Assembly (NCBI RefSeq): GCF_016741855.1
Contig: NZ_JAERRH010000004.1
Coordinates: 434,001-498,000 of the forward strand
Reading direction: 5' to 3'
DNA length: 64,000 bases
Origin: Streptomyces musisoli
GTDB lineage: Bacteria > Actinomycetota > Actinomycetes > Streptomycetales > Streptomycetaceae
The position numbers and the translations under genes are program-made. Each line of letters begins with the position of its first letter. Position 1 is the stretch's first letter. The notes beneath the pieces are model-generated. The model was given only the letters and a program-made list of their open reading frames with translations. It was not told where the DNA came from and did no database searches. Positions 15,179 to 24,701 of this stretch are shown here, piece after piece.

Positions 15179-15782
15179 GGGCGGTCCCGCGTGGGCCGGG
15201 CGCTGCCGGTGGGGCTCGCGGGCCCCACGCCGTCCACGGCCCATGCCGCCTGGGGCCCTACGCCTCGCGCGCCGTCCGTGCCCCAACGACACCCGGCGTC
15301 CACGGCCCACGCCGTCCGTGGTCTCGCGCCCCTACGCCTGCTTCGGTCTCACGCCGGCTTCGGCCTCACGCCGTCCGTGGCCTCACGCCGTCCGTGGTCT
15401 CACGCCGTCCGTGGTCTCGCGCCGTCCGTGGCCTCACACGTCCGGGACTCGCGCCCCTACGCCGTCCGTGGCCTCACGCGTCCGGGACTCGCGCCCCTAC
15501 GCCGTCCGTGGCCTCACGCGTCCGGGACTCGCGCCCCTACGCCGTCCGTGGCCTCACGCGTCCGGGACTCGCGCCCCTACGCCGGCCGGGCCCCGCGCTG
15601 CCCGTGGCCCCGCGTGCGGCGCGGGCACGGCGCTGACGGATCCGGCCCGTGCCGAGACGTTCGCCGGACACCGGCCGCGCAGCGGCCCGACCGAGCCGTT
15701 CCCCACCCTCTTTCACCGCCTGGCCCCGCCACCGCGGTTCGCGGTCCGTCGGGTTCGTGAGGCGTCGGCGGGTGGGGAAAGG
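15179..15782. other. Non-coding region after the DeoR-family gene
   Basis: About 600 bp with no convincing gene on either strand. It holds the repeat array (15370-15582) and diverged forms of it on the left (GTCCACGGCCCACGCCGTCC-like blocks from ~15230). The right part (15583-15782) is GC-rich unique sequence. Open frames here have shifting, Arg/Pro-rich products with no family resemblance. Confidence 0.6.
15370..15582. repeat. Tandem repeat array: 17-bp units passing into 40-bp units
   Basis: Four near-identical 17-bp units (GCCGTCCGTGGCCTCAC type, 15370-15437) lead into 40-bp units starting TCCGGGACTC at 15441, 15481, 15521 and 15561; the last is partial. Each 40-bp unit contains the 17-bp motif plus 23 bp (TCCGGGACTCGCGCCCCTAC...). 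Since 40 is not a multiple of three, the frame shifts between units and protein coding is unlikely. Looser variants extend back to about 15220. Confidence 0.85.
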
Positions 15783-15825
15783 CCGCGCCCCGGCGAACCG
15801 TCACTGTCGGTTCGCCGGGGCGCGG
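15783..15825 (-). terminator. Strong hairpin terminator after accA2
   Basis: Perfect 18-bp inverted repeat (15783-15800 and 15808-15825; core CCCCGGCGAACCG / CGGTTCGCCGGGG) with a 7-base loop, 21 bp beyond the accA2 stop. No T-run, as is common for Streptomyces hairpin terminators. Confidence 0.8.
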
Positions 15826-15846
15826 GGCAGGCGCTCTTGGCCTGGG

Positions 15847-17619
15847 TCAGTCCTTGATCTCGCAGATGGCGGCGCCTGAGGTGAGCGAGGCGCCGACCTC
15901 GGCGTTCAGGCCCTTGATGGTGCCCGCCTTGTGGGCGTTGAGGGGCTGTTCCATCTTCATGGCCTCCAGGACGACGATCAGGTCGCCCTCCTTGACCTCC
16001 TGGCCCTCCTCGACCGCGATCTTCACGATCGTGCCCTGCATCGGCGAGGCGAGGGTGTCGCCGGACGCGACCGGGCCGGACTTCTTCGCCGCGCGCCGCT
16101 TCGGCTTGGCGCCGGCCGCCAGACCCGTGCGGGCCAGGGACATGCCCAGGCTGGAGGGCAGGGAGACCTCCAGACGCTTGCCGCCGACCTCGACGACGAC
16201 CGTCTCGCGGCCCAGCTCCTCCTCCGCCTCGGCGTCGGCCGGAGCGGCGAACGGCTTGATCTCGTTGACGAACTCCGTCTCGATCCAGCGGGTGTGGACC
16301 GTGAACGGGTCGGCGGAACCGGTCAGCTCCGGCGCGAACGCCGGGTCCCTGACGACCACGCGGTGGAACGGGATCGCGGTGGCCATGCCCTCGACCTGGA
16401 ACTCCTCCAGCGCCCGCGCGGCCCGCTGCAGGGCCTCCTCGCGGGTGCGGCCGGTCACGATCAGCTTGGCCAGCAGCGAGTCCCAGGCCGGGCCGATCAC
16501 ACTGCCGGCCTCCACGCCCGCGTCCAGGCGGACACCGGGACCGGAGGGCGCGTCGAACCGGGTGACCGTGCCGGGGGCCGGCAGGAAGTTGCGGCCCGGG
16601 TCCTCGCCGTTGATCCGGAACTCGAACGAGTGTCCGCGCAGCTGCGGGTCGTCGTAGCCGAGTTCCTCGCCGTCGGCGATGCGGAACATCTCACGGACCA
16701 GGTCGATGCCGGCGACCTCCTCGGTGACCGGGTGCTCGACCTGGAGACGGGTGTTGACCTCCAGGAAGGAGATCGTGCCGTCCTGCCCGACCAGGAACTC
16801 GCAGGTTCCGGCGCCCTCGTAGCGCGCTTCCTTCAGGATGGCCTTGGAGGCGCGGTACAGCTCGGCGACCTGGGCCTCGGACAGGAACGGCGCCGGGGCC
16901 TCCTCCACCAGCTTCTGGTGGCGGCGCTGAAGCGAGCAGTCACGGGTGGAGACCACGACCACGTTGCCGTGCTTGTCCGCCAGGCACTGCGTCTCCACGT
17001 GCCGCGGGCGGTCCAGGTAGCGCTCGACGAAGCACTCGCCGCGGCCGAACGCGGCCACCGCCTCACGCACCGCCGACTCGTACAGCTCCGGGACCTCTTC
17101 CAGGGTCCGGGCGACCTTCAGACCCCGGCCGCCGCCACCGAACGCGGCCTTGATCGCGATCGGCAGGCCGTGCTCCTCGGCGAAGGCCACGACCTCCTCG
17201 GCACCGCTCACCGGGTCGGGGGTGCCGGCCACCAGGGGGGCGCCGGCGCGCTGGGCGATGTGCCGGGCGGCGACCTTGTCACCGAGGTCGCGGATGGCCT
17301 GCGGCGGCGGGCCGATCCAGATCAGCCCCGCGTCCAGCACGGCCTGGGCGAACTCGGCGTTCTCCGAGAGGAAGCCGTAGCCGGGGTGGACGGCGTCCGC
17401 GCCGGCCTCGCGGGCCGCGTTCAGTACCTTGCCGATGTCCAGGTAACTGGTGGCCGGGGTGTCACCGCCCAGAGCGAACGCCTCATCCGCGGCGCGGACA
17501 TGCAGAGCGTCCCGGTCCGGGTCGGCGTAGACGGCCACGCTCGCGATCCCGGCGTCCCGGCAGGCCCGGGCCACGCGGACAGCGATTTCGCCACGGTTGG
17601 CGATGAGCACCTTGCGCAC
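15847..17619 (-). CDS. accA2: Acyl-CoA carboxylase alpha subunit (biotin carboxylase + BCCP)
   Basis: 590 residues, the expected size of AccA-type alpha chains. Biotin carboxylase domain ~1-450: [22 protein letters not shown]-grasp Gly-rich loop [13 protein letters not shown], and catalytic segment [21 protein letters not shown]. The C-terminal carrier domain has biotinyl-Lys in [11 protein letters not shown]. It carboxylates its own biotin with ATP and bicarbonate, then donates to the PccB transferase encoded nearby to make methylmalonyl-CoA, a polyketide precursor. GTG at 17619 with AAGGAGGGA eight bases upstream fixes the start. The ~230 bp upstream is the likely promoter region. Confidence 0.95.
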   Translation of the reverse strand: MRKVLIANRGEIAVRVARACRDAGIASVAVYADPDRDALHVRAADEAFALGGDTPATSYLDIGKVLNAAREAGADAVHPGYGFLSENAEFAQAVLDAGLIWIGPPPQAIRDLGDKVAARHIAQRAGAPLVAGTPDPVSGAEEVVAFAEEHGLPIAIKAAFGGGGRGLKVARTLEEVPELYESAVREAVAAFGRGECFVERYLDRPRHVETQCLADKHGNVVVVSTRDCSLQRRHQKLVEEAPAPFLSEAQVAELYRASKAILKEARYEGAGTCEFLVGQDGTISFLEVNTRLQVEHPVTEEVAGIDLVREMFRIADGEELGYDDPQLRGHSFEFRINGEDPGRNFLPAPGTVTRFDAPSGPGVRLDAGVEAGSVIGPAWDSLLAKLIVTGRTREEALQRAARALEEFQVEGMATAIPFHRVVVRDPAFAPELTGSADPFTVHTRWIETEFVNEIKPFAAPADAEAEEELGRETVVVEVGGKRLEVSLPSSLGMSLARTGLAAGAKPKRRAAKKSGPVASGDTLASPMQGTIVKIAVEEGQEVKEGDLIVVLEAMKMEQPLNAHKAGTIKGLNAEVGASLTSGAAICEIKD

Positions 17620-17986
17620 GATTGAGGCTCCCTCCTTGAAACAAGCCGAGTTTAGGGACTGCCGACACGGCACTTCGACCCGTCCCCAGTGGTGAGCTTG
17701 CCCACACGGAGCGTGATGCGAGGCGCGCTCGACCCGCGAAAGCCCATGTCGCACCTCGGTACGCAGGACTCCTTCGGAAAACCCTAGCCCTCCCATGTGG
17801 CCAAGGTCTCTGTGAGGGCGTGCTGCGGCCCACTCTGATTCTTTGTCGAGTCCCTACGAATGGCCCAATGATTCTTTGCTGCCGCCCGAACCCTTGTCCC
17901 TGGGTTTACCCGTTAGTAGCGTTCGCGCTGTCTCGAACGTACCTGAGGTAACAGGCTGCTGGCGTGAGAGTGGGTGGGAACCGGTG
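17620..17986. other. Divergent intergenic region with small dyads
   Basis: 367 bp between divergent accA2 and the membrane-protein gene. It is less GC-rich than its surroundings. I see an 11-bp palindrome TACCTGAGGTA (17940-17950) and GTTCG/CGAAC arms (about 17921-17938), both ~40-65 bp upstream of the plus-strand gene. No gene is evident. Confidence 0.45.
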
Positions 17987-18568
17987 GTGCGCAGACCGGT
18001 GGCATGGGTCGTGGCGATCGTCCTCCTGGCGGAGGCAGTCTTCATCGCCGCGCTGAACTGGTTCCTCGGAGTGGTCGTCGACCGGCAGGACATGTCGCTC
18101 GCCGGTCTCGACCCGGACGTCATGGCGACGTCCTCGAAGGTCGGCGGGGTGGTCTTCGGCCTCTACTTCGCGTTCTGCGCGCTGGTGGCCCTGCTCGTCG
18201 CGATACGCAACCGCGCCCCGGCCGGCTTCGGGCGTGTCCTGCTGGTCAGCGTGGCCGTGGTGCACGGACTGCTCGGCGCGTTCGCCTGGGGCCTGGTGGG
18301 CTGGACGGCGTTCCTGGCCATGGTCGCCGTCCTGGGGCTCATCGTGCTGCTCCTGATGACGTACGACCGTGCGGGCGGCCCGGAGAGCGCCGCGGGCGGC
18401 GGCGCGCCGGGGCAGGGGGAGGCCCCGGCCGCGCGGACGGAGCCGGGCGCGGCCCCCGCCGGCGCGGGTGCGCCGGCGAGCCGTACGGGCGAGCCGCAGG
18501 ACGGCGACGACGGGCCCCAGGACTCCGTCCCCGCGCAGGTCAGTGCTCCGGCGCCCACAACTCGGTGA
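17987..18568 (+). CDS. Integral membrane protein, unknown function
   Basis: 193-residue protein starting [20 protein letters not shown]. Four predicted membrane helices: the N-terminal one, [38 protein letters not shown] and [19 protein letters not shown] ~60-residue low-complexity Gly/Ala/Pro/Glu C-terminal tail follows, likely cytoplasmic and disordered. The conserved-looking external loop is [31 protein letters not shown] 17987 is chosen since upstream sequence in the same frame is promoter-like; ATG 17843 is a weaker alternative. Its 3' end overlaps the convergent maf gene by 29 bp. Confidence 0.75.
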   Translation: MRRPVAWVVAIVLLAEAVFIAALNWFLGVVVDRQDMSLAGLDPDVMATSSKVGGVVFGLYFAFCALVALLVAIRNRAPAGFGRVLLVSVAVVHGLLGAFAWGLVGWTAFLAMVAVLGLIVLLLMTYDRAGGPESAAGGGAPGQGEAPAARTEPGAAPAGAGAPASRTGEPQDGDDGPQDSVPAQVSAPAPTTR

Positions 18569-19157
18569 TGCCCACGCCCAGTTCGGCGAGGAGCTTGCGG
18601 ACCAGGGGCAGGCTGATGCCGATCACGTTCCCGTGGTCGCCCTCGATGCCCTCGATGAACGGCGCGGAACGGCCGTCCAGGGTGAAGGCGCCGGCGACGT
18701 GGAGGGGCTCGCCCGAGGCCACGTAGGCGGCGATCTCGGCGTCGCTCGGATCGCCGAACCGGACGACGGTGGAGGCGGTCGCCGACACGTACCGCTTGGC
18801 CTCCGTGTCCCATACGCAGTGCCCCGTCTGGAGCACTCCGGCCCGCCTGCGCATGCTCTTCCAGCGGCCGGCGGCCTCCTCGGCGTCGGCCGGCTTGCCG
18901 AGCGCCTTCCCGTCCAGCTCCAGCACCGAGTCGCAGCCGATCACCAGGGCGCCCTGCACCTCCGGCTTCGCCGCCACGACCGAGGCCTTCGCCTCGGCCA
19001 GGGCGAGCGCCAGTTCGGCCGGGGTCGGCGCGGTGACGGCGTCCTCGTCGACGCCGCTCACGATCACCTCGGGGGCGAGGCCGGCCTGCCGGAGCAGGCC
19101 CAGCCGGGCGGGGGACTGGGAGGCGAGCACGAGTCGCCTGCGGCGCTTAGCGGTCAT
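18540..19157 (-). CDS. maf: Maf-like nucleotide pyrophosphatase
   Basis: 205-residue Maf/HAM1-superfamily protein: [19 protein letters not shown] at the N-terminus (substrate loop SxSPxR), [18 protein letters not shown] (catalytic Asp), [16 protein letters not shown], and [16 protein letters not shown] at the C-terminus. Family members hydrolyse non-canonical or modified nucleoside triphosphates and were first known as septum-formation inhibitors. It sits inside the acyl-CoA carboxylase locus of actinobacteria, downstream of the small membrane protein gene and accE. Overlaps the convergent membrane-protein gene by 29 bp at the 3' end. Confidence 0.92.
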   Translation of the reverse strand: MTAKRRRRLVLASQSPARLGLLRQAGLAPEVIVSGVDEDAVTAPTPAELALALAEAKASVVAAKPEVQGALVIGCDSVLELDGKALGKPADAEEAAGRWKSMRRRAGVLQTGHCVWDTEAKRYVSATASTVVRFGDPSDAEIAAYVASGEPLHVAGAFTLDGRSAPFIEGIEGDHGNVIGISLPLVRKLLAELGVGITELWAPEH

Positions 19158-19189
19158 GCGGTCAGGTTAGTCACGTGATGCCGTCCGGC

Positions 19190-19318
19190 TCACCTCAGAC
19201 CGATCATGATCATCACCAGGACCATGGCCAGGGCCATGAGGAAGCCGAGCCGCCGAAGCATGTCGTGCGCGTCGCGCAGTTCCTTCGGCGGCTCGTTCTC
19301 CGGGTCTGACCACAGCAT
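19190..19318 (-). CDS. 42-residue single-pass membrane protein (MmpB-like)
   Basis: A short gene between maf and accE. The 42-residue product starts MLWSDPENEPPKELRDAHDM, followed by a single hydrophobic helix (LGFLMALAMVLVMIMIGL) and a terminal Arg. The layout is a conserved acidic N-terminal segment plus one transmembrane helix. It resembles a group of very small morphogenetic membrane proteins annotated MmpB in Streptomyces; I recall that name but cannot verify it. Located 32 bp upstream of maf and 139 bp downstream of accE on the same strand, so probably part of the carboxylase operon. Confidence 0.75.
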   Translation of the reverse strand: MLWSDPENEPPKELRDAHDMLRRLGFLMALAMVLVMIMIGLR

Positions 19319-19457
19319 GTCACCAGCGTGCGGCCCGGCCGGCCGGGGCGCCTGAGTAGGGCTACTCAGATCGGCGCCCCGTGTTGTCCTTCCGTTCGTC
19401 CTTCGTGCACCCGTGCGGCGGAGCCGCGCATCGGCGCCGCCCCGCGTCCGCCGGGGT

Positions 19458-19667
19458 TCAGGCCGGCCAGTAGGTGCGCGTCCAGGACGCCGGGCCCGGC
19501 CTGGGCACCCGCGCGGACGCGATCCGGGACGGGTCGGACCACGCGTCCCTCGGGCCCTCCGCGCCGGACGGCAACGTCGCTGCCGCCGCGGCGCGGGCGC
19601 GGACCACCGCCAGTGCGGCGGCCAGCTCCTCCGGGGTCGGGTTGCCTCGTACGACCTTGATGTTCAT
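19458..19667 (-). CDS. accE: Acyl-CoA carboxylase epsilon subunit
   Basis: 69-residue protein: MNIKVVRGNPTPEELAAALA V at the N-terminus, an Ala/Arg-rich middle and a C-terminus ending SWTRTYWPA. The N-terminal V-R-G-x-P-x-x-E-E-L-A-A and C-terminal Trp-rich tail are the signature of the epsilon polypeptide, which tightens the alpha-beta complex and raises activity in Streptomyces and Mycobacterium. It lies 24 bp after pccB on the same strand, consistent with an operon. Confidence 0.93.
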   Translation of the reverse strand: MNIKVVRGNPTPEELAAALAVVRARAAAAATLPSGAEGPRDAWSDPSRIASARVPRPGPASWTRTYWPA

Positions 19668-19691
19668 GACCGCTCCCAGGGTCCGCGGGGC

Positions 19692-21305
19692 CTAGAGGGG
19701 GATGTTGCCGTGCTTCTTCGGGGGCAGGGACTCCCGCTTGGTGCGCAGCTGGCGCAGCCCGCGGACGATGTGCGCGCGGGTGTCGGACGGCATGATGACC
19801 GCGTCGATGTAGCCGCGCTCGGCCGCGACGTAGGGGTTGAGGAGGGCGTCCTCGTACTCCCGGATGAGCCGCGCCCGCACCGCCTCCATGTCGTCCCCGT
19901 TCGTCTCGGCCTCGGCGATGGTGCGGCGGTGCAGGATGTTGACCGCGCCCTGGGCGCCCATGACGGCGATCTGGGCGGTGGGCCAGGCCAGGTTGAGGTC
20001 GGCGCCCAGGTGCTTGGAGCCCATGACGTCGTAGGCGCCGCCGAAGGCCTTGCGGGTGATCACGGTGATCAGCGGGACGGTGGCCTCGGCGTAGGCGTAG
20101 ATCAGCTTGGCGCCGCGCCGGATGATGCCCTCGTGCTCCTGGCCGACGCCGGGCAGGAAGCCGGGCACGTCCACGAAGGTCAGCACCGGGATGTTGAAGG
20201 CGTCGCAGGTGCGCACGAAGCGGGCGGCCTTCTCGGAGGCGTCGATGTCGAGGCAGCCGGCGAACTGCATCGGCTGGTTGGCGACGACACCGACCGGGTG
20301 GCCCTCGACCCGTCCGAAGCCGGTGAGGATGTTCGGCGCGAACAGTGCCTGCGTCTCGAAGAACTCGGCGTCGTCCAGGACGTGTTCGATCACCGTGTGC
20401 ATGTCGTACGGCTGGTTCGCGCTGTCGGGCACGAGCGTGTCCAGCTCGCGGTCCTCGTCGTTGACGGCGAGGTCCGCCTCCTCCGCGAAGACCGGGGCCT
20501 CGGAGAGGTTGTTGGACGGCAGGTACGACAGCAGCTGCTTGACGTACTCGATGGCGTCCTTCTCGTCACCGGACATGTGGTGGGCCACGCCGGACGCGGT
20601 GTTGTGGGTGCGGGCGCCGCCCAGCTCCTCGAAGCCGACGTCCTCGCCGGTGACCGTCTTGATGACGTCGGGGCCGGTGATGAACATGTGCGAGGTCTGG
20701 TCGACCATGACCGTGAAGTCGGTGATGGCCGGGGAGTAGACCGCGCCGCCCGCGCAGGGGCCGACGACCAGGCTGATCTGCGGGATGACACCGGAGGCGT
20801 GGGTGTTGCGGCGGAAGATCTCGCCGTAGGCGCCGAGCGAGGCGACACCCTCCTGGATCCGCGCGCCGCCGGAGTCGTTGATGCCGATGACGGGGCATCC
20901 GGTCTTCAGGGCGAAGTCCATGACCTTGACGATCTTCTGGCCGTAGACCTCGCCGAGCGCACCGCCGAAGACGGTGAAGTCCTGCGAGAACACGGCGACG
21001 GGGCGGCCGTCGACCGTGCCGTAGCCGGTGACGACCCCGTCTCCGTAGGGCCGGTTCTTCTCCAGCCCGAAGTTGGTCGACCGGTGCCGGGCGAACTCGT
21101 CGAGCTCGACGAAGGATTCCTCGTCGAGCAGCAGCTCGATCCGCTCACGGGCCGTCAGCTTGCCCTTCGCGTGCTGCTTTTCGACGGCGCGCTCCGAGCC
21201 GGCGTGCGTCGCCTCGTGAATGCGCCGCTGGAGATCCGCGAGCTTCCCCGCGGTCGTGTGGATGTCGATCTCGTGGATCTCGTGACGCTCTTCCGGCTCG
21301 GACAT
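19692..21305 (-). CDS. pccB: Propionyl-CoA carboxylase beta subunit (carboxyltransferase)
   Basis: 537-residue carboxyltransferase with two crotonase-fold halves: [19 protein letters not shown] and [17 protein letters not shown] (N half), [10 protein letters not shown] and [19 protein letters not shown] (C half). The residue in GGAYDVMGS is Asp, the position shown in S. coelicolor PccB to favour propionyl-CoA over acetyl-CoA. It transfers the carboxyl group from biotinylated AccA2 to propionyl-CoA, giving (S)-methylmalonyl-CoA. Forms an operon with accE. Divergent from biotin protein ligase, which would biotinylate the alpha subunit. Confidence 0.95.
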   Translation of the reverse strand: MSEPEERHEIHEIDIHTTAGKLADLQRRIHEATHAGSERAVEKQHAKGKLTARERIELLLDEESFVELDEFARHRSTNFGLEKNRPYGDGVVTGYGTVDGRPVAVFSQDFTVFGGALGEVYGQKIVKVMDFALKTGCPVIGINDSGGARIQEGVASLGAYGEIFRRNTHASGVIPQISLVVGPCAGGAVYSPAITDFTVMVDQTSHMFITGPDVIKTVTGEDVGFEELGGARTHNTASGVAHHMSGDEKDAIEYVKQLLSYLPSNNLSEAPVFAEEADLAVNDEDRELDTLVPDSANQPYDMHTVIEHVLDDAEFFETQALFAPNILTGFGRVEGHPVGVVANQPMQFAGCLDIDASEKAARFVRTCDAFNIPVLTFVDVPGFLPGVGQEHEGIIRRGAKLIYAYAEATVPLITVITRKAFGGAYDVMGSKHLGADLNLAWPTAQIAVMGAQGAVNILHRRTIAEAETNGDDMEAVRARLIREYEDALLNPYVAAERGYIDAVIMPSDTRAHIVRGLRQLRTKRESLPPKKHGNIPL

Positions 21306-21415
21306 CGGGATGCGGCTCCCTGCCTGCTCAAAAGGGGGGACGGTTACTCATCCGTAGAGTAGTGGCGGGCCTACCGATCAGCACTGCGTCGTTTACCACA
21401 CCTAGGGTGGCTTGC

Positions 21416-22276
21416 ATGAGGCCGCAGAATCCATCAGACGACAGCCGCTGGTCCGATCTGGACCGTCCGCCCCTGAACGCCGCGGCACTGCGGCGCGGGC
21501 TGATCCGGGAGGGGGGCCTGTACCGCGACATCGACGTGGTGCAGCGGACCGGTTCCACCAATTCCGATCTCGCCGCGCTGGCCGCCGCCGGGGACGCCGG
21601 CGAGGGCGCGGTCCTGGTGGCGGAGGAGCAGACGGCCGGCCGGGGCCGGCTGGACCGGAGCTGGACGGCACCGCCGCGTTCCGGTCTCTTCTTCTCCGTC
21701 CTGCTGAAGCCCGCCGAGGTGCCGGTGGCCCGCTGGGGCTGGCTGCCGCTGCTGACCGGGGTGGCGGTGGCGACCGGCCTGGCCCGGGCGGCGGGCGTCG
21801 ACACGGCCCTGAAGTGGCCGAACGACCTGCTGGTGACCGTGGGCGGGGAGGAGCGCAAGGCGGGGGGCATCCTCGCCGAGCGGGCCGGCGAGGACGGTGT
21901 CGTCATCGGCGTCGGCATCAACGTCACCCTCCGGGCGGACGAGCTTCCGGTGCCGCAAGCGGGGTCGCTGGCGCTGGCCGGGGCGGTGGGCACGGACCGG
22001 GATCCGCTGCTGCGGGCGATTCTGCGGTCGCTGGAGGAGTGGTACGGGCGGTGGCGGGAAGCGCTGGGGGACCCCGCGGCCAGCGGGCTCCAGGAGATGT
22101 ACACCGCGGGCTGCGCGACCCTCGGCCGGACGGTCCGGGCCGAGCTGCCGGGCGACCGGTCGGTGACCGGTGAGGCCGTGGCCCTGGACGGGGACGGGCG
22201 GCTGATCATCGCCACGGACAACGGGGTGCAGGAGCCCGTGGGCGCGGGCGACATCGTGCATCTGCGGCCCGCGTGA
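21416..22276 (+). CDS. birA: Biotin-[acetyl-CoA-carboxylase] ligase
   Basis: 286-residue group I ligase without a DNA-binding domain. Signature segments are RTGSTNSDL, EEQTAGRGRLDRSW (biotinyl-AMP loop), LFFSVLLKP, ALKWPNDLLV (catalytic Lys) and KAGGILAE, with a C-terminal SH3-like cap (LGRTVRAELPG). It attaches biotin to the Lys in the AccA carrier domain. Start at ATG 21416: the in-frame ATG at 21362 lies in the divergent pccB promoter region. Divergent from pccB, so biotinylation and carboxylase genes share one intergenic region. Confidence 0.92.
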   Translation: MRPQNPSDDSRWSDLDRPPLNAAALRRGLIREGGLYRDIDVVQRTGSTNSDLAALAAAGDAGEGAVLVAEEQTAGRGRLDRSWTAPPRSGLFFSVLLKPAEVPVARWGWLPLLTGVAVATGLARAAGVDTALKWPNDLLVTVGGEERKAGGILAERAGEDGVVIGVGINVTLRADELPVPQAGSLALAGAVGTDRDPLLRAILRSLEEWYGRWREALGDPAASGLQEMYTAGCATLGRTVRAELPGDRSVTGEAVALDGDGRLIIATDNGVQEPVGAGDIVHLRPA

Positions 22277-22460
22277 ACGACGCCCGCGGCGCCCGTGCGG
22301 GCGGCCCGGGCGGCGCGCCCGGGGCGGCGGCCGCGGGCGCCGCCGACCGGTGCGGACCGGCCCGCCGTCGGCCCAACCCGACGGAGTGAGCTGGCGCACA
22401 CCTGCCGTAGAGTTGAGCGCGGTCGATACCTGACCGCGGCAGATCGGAAGGGCAGCAGGC

Positions 22461-23585
22461 GTGACCGTCGACGACACGGGCTCCGGCGCGGGCGGGGACG
22501 GCCGGGTGGACCCCCACGCCCCCGACACCGGCGAGGACCCGCTCGCCCTGCGGCTCGAACAGCTCATCCTGGGCGCCGAGCGCCGCTACACGCCGTTCCA
22601 GGCCGCCCGCAGCGCGGGTGTCTCCATGGAGCTGGCGTCCCGGTTCTGGCGGGCCATGGGCTTCGCCGACATCGGCCAGGCCAAGGCCCTCACCGAGGCC
22701 GACGTCCTCGCCCTGCGGCGCCTCGCCGGTCTGGTGGAGGCGGGGCTGCTGAGCGAGGCCATGGCGGTGCAGGTGGCCCGGTCCACCGGGCAGACCACCG
22801 CCCGGTTGGCGGAATGGCAGATGGATTCCTTCCTGGAGGGCCTGACCGAGCCGCCCGAGCCGGGCATGACCCGCACCGAGGTCACGTATCCGATCGTCGA
22901 ACTGCTCCTGCCCGAGCTGGAGGAGTTCCTGGTCTACGTCTGGCGCCGCCAGCTGGCCGCCTCCGCCGGCCGGGTCGTGCAGTCCGCCGACGACGAGGAG
23001 ATGGTCGACCGGCGGCTCGCCGTCGGCTTCGCCGACCTCGTCGGGTTCACGCGGCTGACCCGCCGGATGGAGGAGGAGGAGCTGGGCGAACTGGTCGAGG
23101 CCTTCGAGACCACGGCCGCCGACCTGGTGGCCGCGCGCGGCGGCCGGCTCATCAAGACCCTCGGCGACGAGGTGCTGTACGTGGCCGACGACGCCGGTAT
23201 CGCCGCGGACATCGCGCTGCGGCTGGTGGAGACGCTGGCGAACGACGAGACGATGCCCGAGCTGCGGGTCGGCATGGCGTTCGGCACGGTGACCACCCGG
23301 ATGGGCGATGTCTTCGGTACGACGGTCAACCTGGCCTCCCGGCTGACGTCCATAGCGCCCAAGGACACCGTCCTGGTGGACAGCGCCTTCGCCGAGGAGC
23401 TGACCCGCACCGGCGAGGCGCCCGTCTCGGAGGCGGAGGCGGCGGAGACCGCGGCCGCGGCCGAGAAGGAGGGCGAGGAGCCGCCGACGTACCGCTTCGC
23501 GCTCCAGCCGATGTGGCAGCGCCCGGTGCGCGGACTCGGCGTGATCGAGCCGTGGCTCCTCAACCGCCGCGACGGCCCGCTCTAG
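22461..23585 (+). CDS. cya: Class III adenylate cyclase
   Basis: 374-residue cytosolic cyclase. The N-terminal ~190 residues form a helical regulatory domain typical of Streptomyces Cya (ERRYTPFQAARSAGVSMELASRF). The catalytic domain is near residues 190-345: metal Asp in GFADLVGFTRL, second metal Asp in LIKTLGDEVLYV, and transition-state Asn/Arg in TTVNLASRL. An acidic/Ala linker precedes the C-terminal strand. It makes cAMP, which in S. coelicolor acts in germination and early growth. GTG start with GGAAGGGCAG upstream, 184 bp after birA. Confidence 0.92.
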   Translation: MTVDDTGSGAGGDGRVDPHAPDTGEDPLALRLEQLILGAERRYTPFQAARSAGVSMELASRFWRAMGFADIGQAKALTEADVLALRRLAGLVEAGLLSEAMAVQVARSTGQTTARLAEWQMDSFLEGLTEPPEPGMTRTEVTYPIVELLLPELEEFLVYVWRRQLAASAGRVVQSADDEEMVDRRLAVGFADLVGFTRLTRRMEEEELGELVEAFETTAADLVAARGGRLIKTLGDEVLYVADDAGIAADIALRLVETLANDETMPELRVGMAFGTVTTRMGDVFGTTVNLASRLTSIAPKDTVLVDSAFAEELTRTGEAPVSEAEAAETAAAAEKEGEEPPTYRFALQPMWQRPVRGLGVIEPWLLNRRDGPL

Positions 23586-23717
23586 GTGTGCTGTCCCGGG
23601 ACGTTGGTGACACGCGGGCTGGGGGCTGGACCAGGTGAGGGCCTTCTGGGTTCGGTGAGGATTGCGGGCCGGTCCGGGCGGTTCGCGTCGCCGTGAGGGC
23701 CGGTCCGGACGGTCCGT

Positions 23718-23900
23718 GCCGCCGCGATGTCTGGTCCGGGTGGTCCGTGCGGCCGTGAGGGGCCGGTAGTGGTCAGTGGCGCCGCGGGAGTCGGTCCTGG
23801 GCCGGTCTCGGCGATCGGTGCCGCCGCGATGTCCGGTCCGGGTGGTCCGTGCGGCCGTGAGGGCCGGTCCCAGCGGTCAGTGGCGCCGCGGGAGTCGGTG
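23718..23900. repeat. Direct repeat, ~80 bp units at 102-bp period
   Basis: GCCGCCGCGATGT-type units begin at 23718 and 23820 and run alike for about 80 bp (GGTCCGGGTGGTCCGTGCGG, then CAGTGGCGCCGCGGGAGTCGG). Shorter GGTCCGGACGG-like variants occur from ~23660. The right copy contains the stop codon of the minus-strand gene (23877-23879), so the duplication involved the 3' end of that gene. Lies between two convergent stops. Confidence 0.8.
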
Positions 23901-24536
23901 CTGGTCGTTCGCGTCGCCGAGTACGTCCACGCACAGTCCGATCACCGGCACGCACACCCCGCCCGGATCGGGCTTCGCCGTGCCGTGGTCCGGCGCCGGG
24001 GTCCGGCTGGGTGCCGGGGCGGGGGTCGGCGAAGCCGGTGCCGGGCGTGGCGCGGACGCCGTCGAGGTGGGCCGCGGTGTGCCGGCCGGGGTGCCGGGGC
24101 TGCCGGGGACGCCGGTCGGGACGGCCGTCGGGGCGGTGGTCGGTACGGCGGTGCCGCCGGGCGGTGCCATGACCGTGGCCGTGCCCGCCGTCCCGGGGGC
24201 CGGCGATCCGGGGGACGTCGGCGCGGGACTCCTGCCGCCCAGGGCCGAGGTCGCCGAGGGCAGTGCGGTGGGGGCGGCGGCGATGGTCGCCGCGTGGTTC
24301 GCCGAGCCGTCCGTGGGCGCGCCGCCCGGACCGTGCCGGTGCTCGGCCTCCGCCGTGCCGGGCGCACCGACCCCCGACTCCGGGGCCACCCGCACCAGAC
24401 TGAGCACACCCGCGGCCAGGGCGAGACCGCCGGCGGCGAGCAGCACCCTGCGGGGACGGGGCTTGCGGTGCCGCCCGCGCCGTACGCCCGGTTCGTGTCC
24501 CGGCGCCGTACCGGACCGTGCAGGTATCGGTGTCAT
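23877..24536 (-). CDS. Proline/alanine-rich membrane-anchored protein
   Basis: 219-residue protein. A basic N-terminus (RRGRHRKPRPRR) precedes one hydrophobic segment (VLLAAGGLALAAGVLSLV, ~residues 38-55), so it is membrane-anchored or exported. Most of the remainder is Pro/Thr/Ala-rich and probably extended (SPAPGTAGTATVMAPPGGTA, repeated APxPxP runs). The C-terminus has a short Cys-containing motif (GGVCVPVIGLCVDVLG) that stands out as the only ordered-looking part. I do not recognise a family. The ATG at 24536 faces the divergent enoyl-CoA hydratase gene. Confidence 0.65.
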   Translation of the reverse strand: MTPIPARSGTAPGHEPGVRRGRHRKPRPRRVLLAAGGLALAAGVLSLVRVAPESGVGAPGTAEAEHRHGPGGAPTDGSANHAATIAAAPTALPSATSALGGRSPAPTSPGSPAPGTAGTATVMAPPGGTAVPTTAPTAVPTGVPGSPGTPAGTPRPTSTASAPRPAPASPTPAPAPSRTPAPDHGTAKPDPGGVCVPVIGLCVDVLGDANDQHRLPRRH

Positions 24537-24701
24537 GGGTTCCCTCCCCGCCGCGCGCCCGGGGCGCGCCATGGCGGAGCGCACGTTATGCGCTCCCGTG
24601 GGCGGTGTGCGGGGAGACGGCCGGGATGTCACTCGAACGGGTGTAGCCCCCTGGGCTTTCCCGGGATCGGGTGCGGCTGCGATGATCGAGCCCGACAGTG
24701 A

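Noticed and set aside
15370..15582. CRISPR-like array from regularly spaced repeats
   Set aside because: Units are directly adjacent with no unique spacers and period 40 made of repeat only; no cas gene nearby.
15003..15857. Plus-strand open frames through the repeat array
   Set aside because: A 40-bp unit shifts the frame each copy; products are Arg/Pro-rich and unlike known proteins.
19413..21362. 649-codon plus-strand frame opposite accE and pccB
   Set aside because: Antisense shadow of conserved carboxylase genes.
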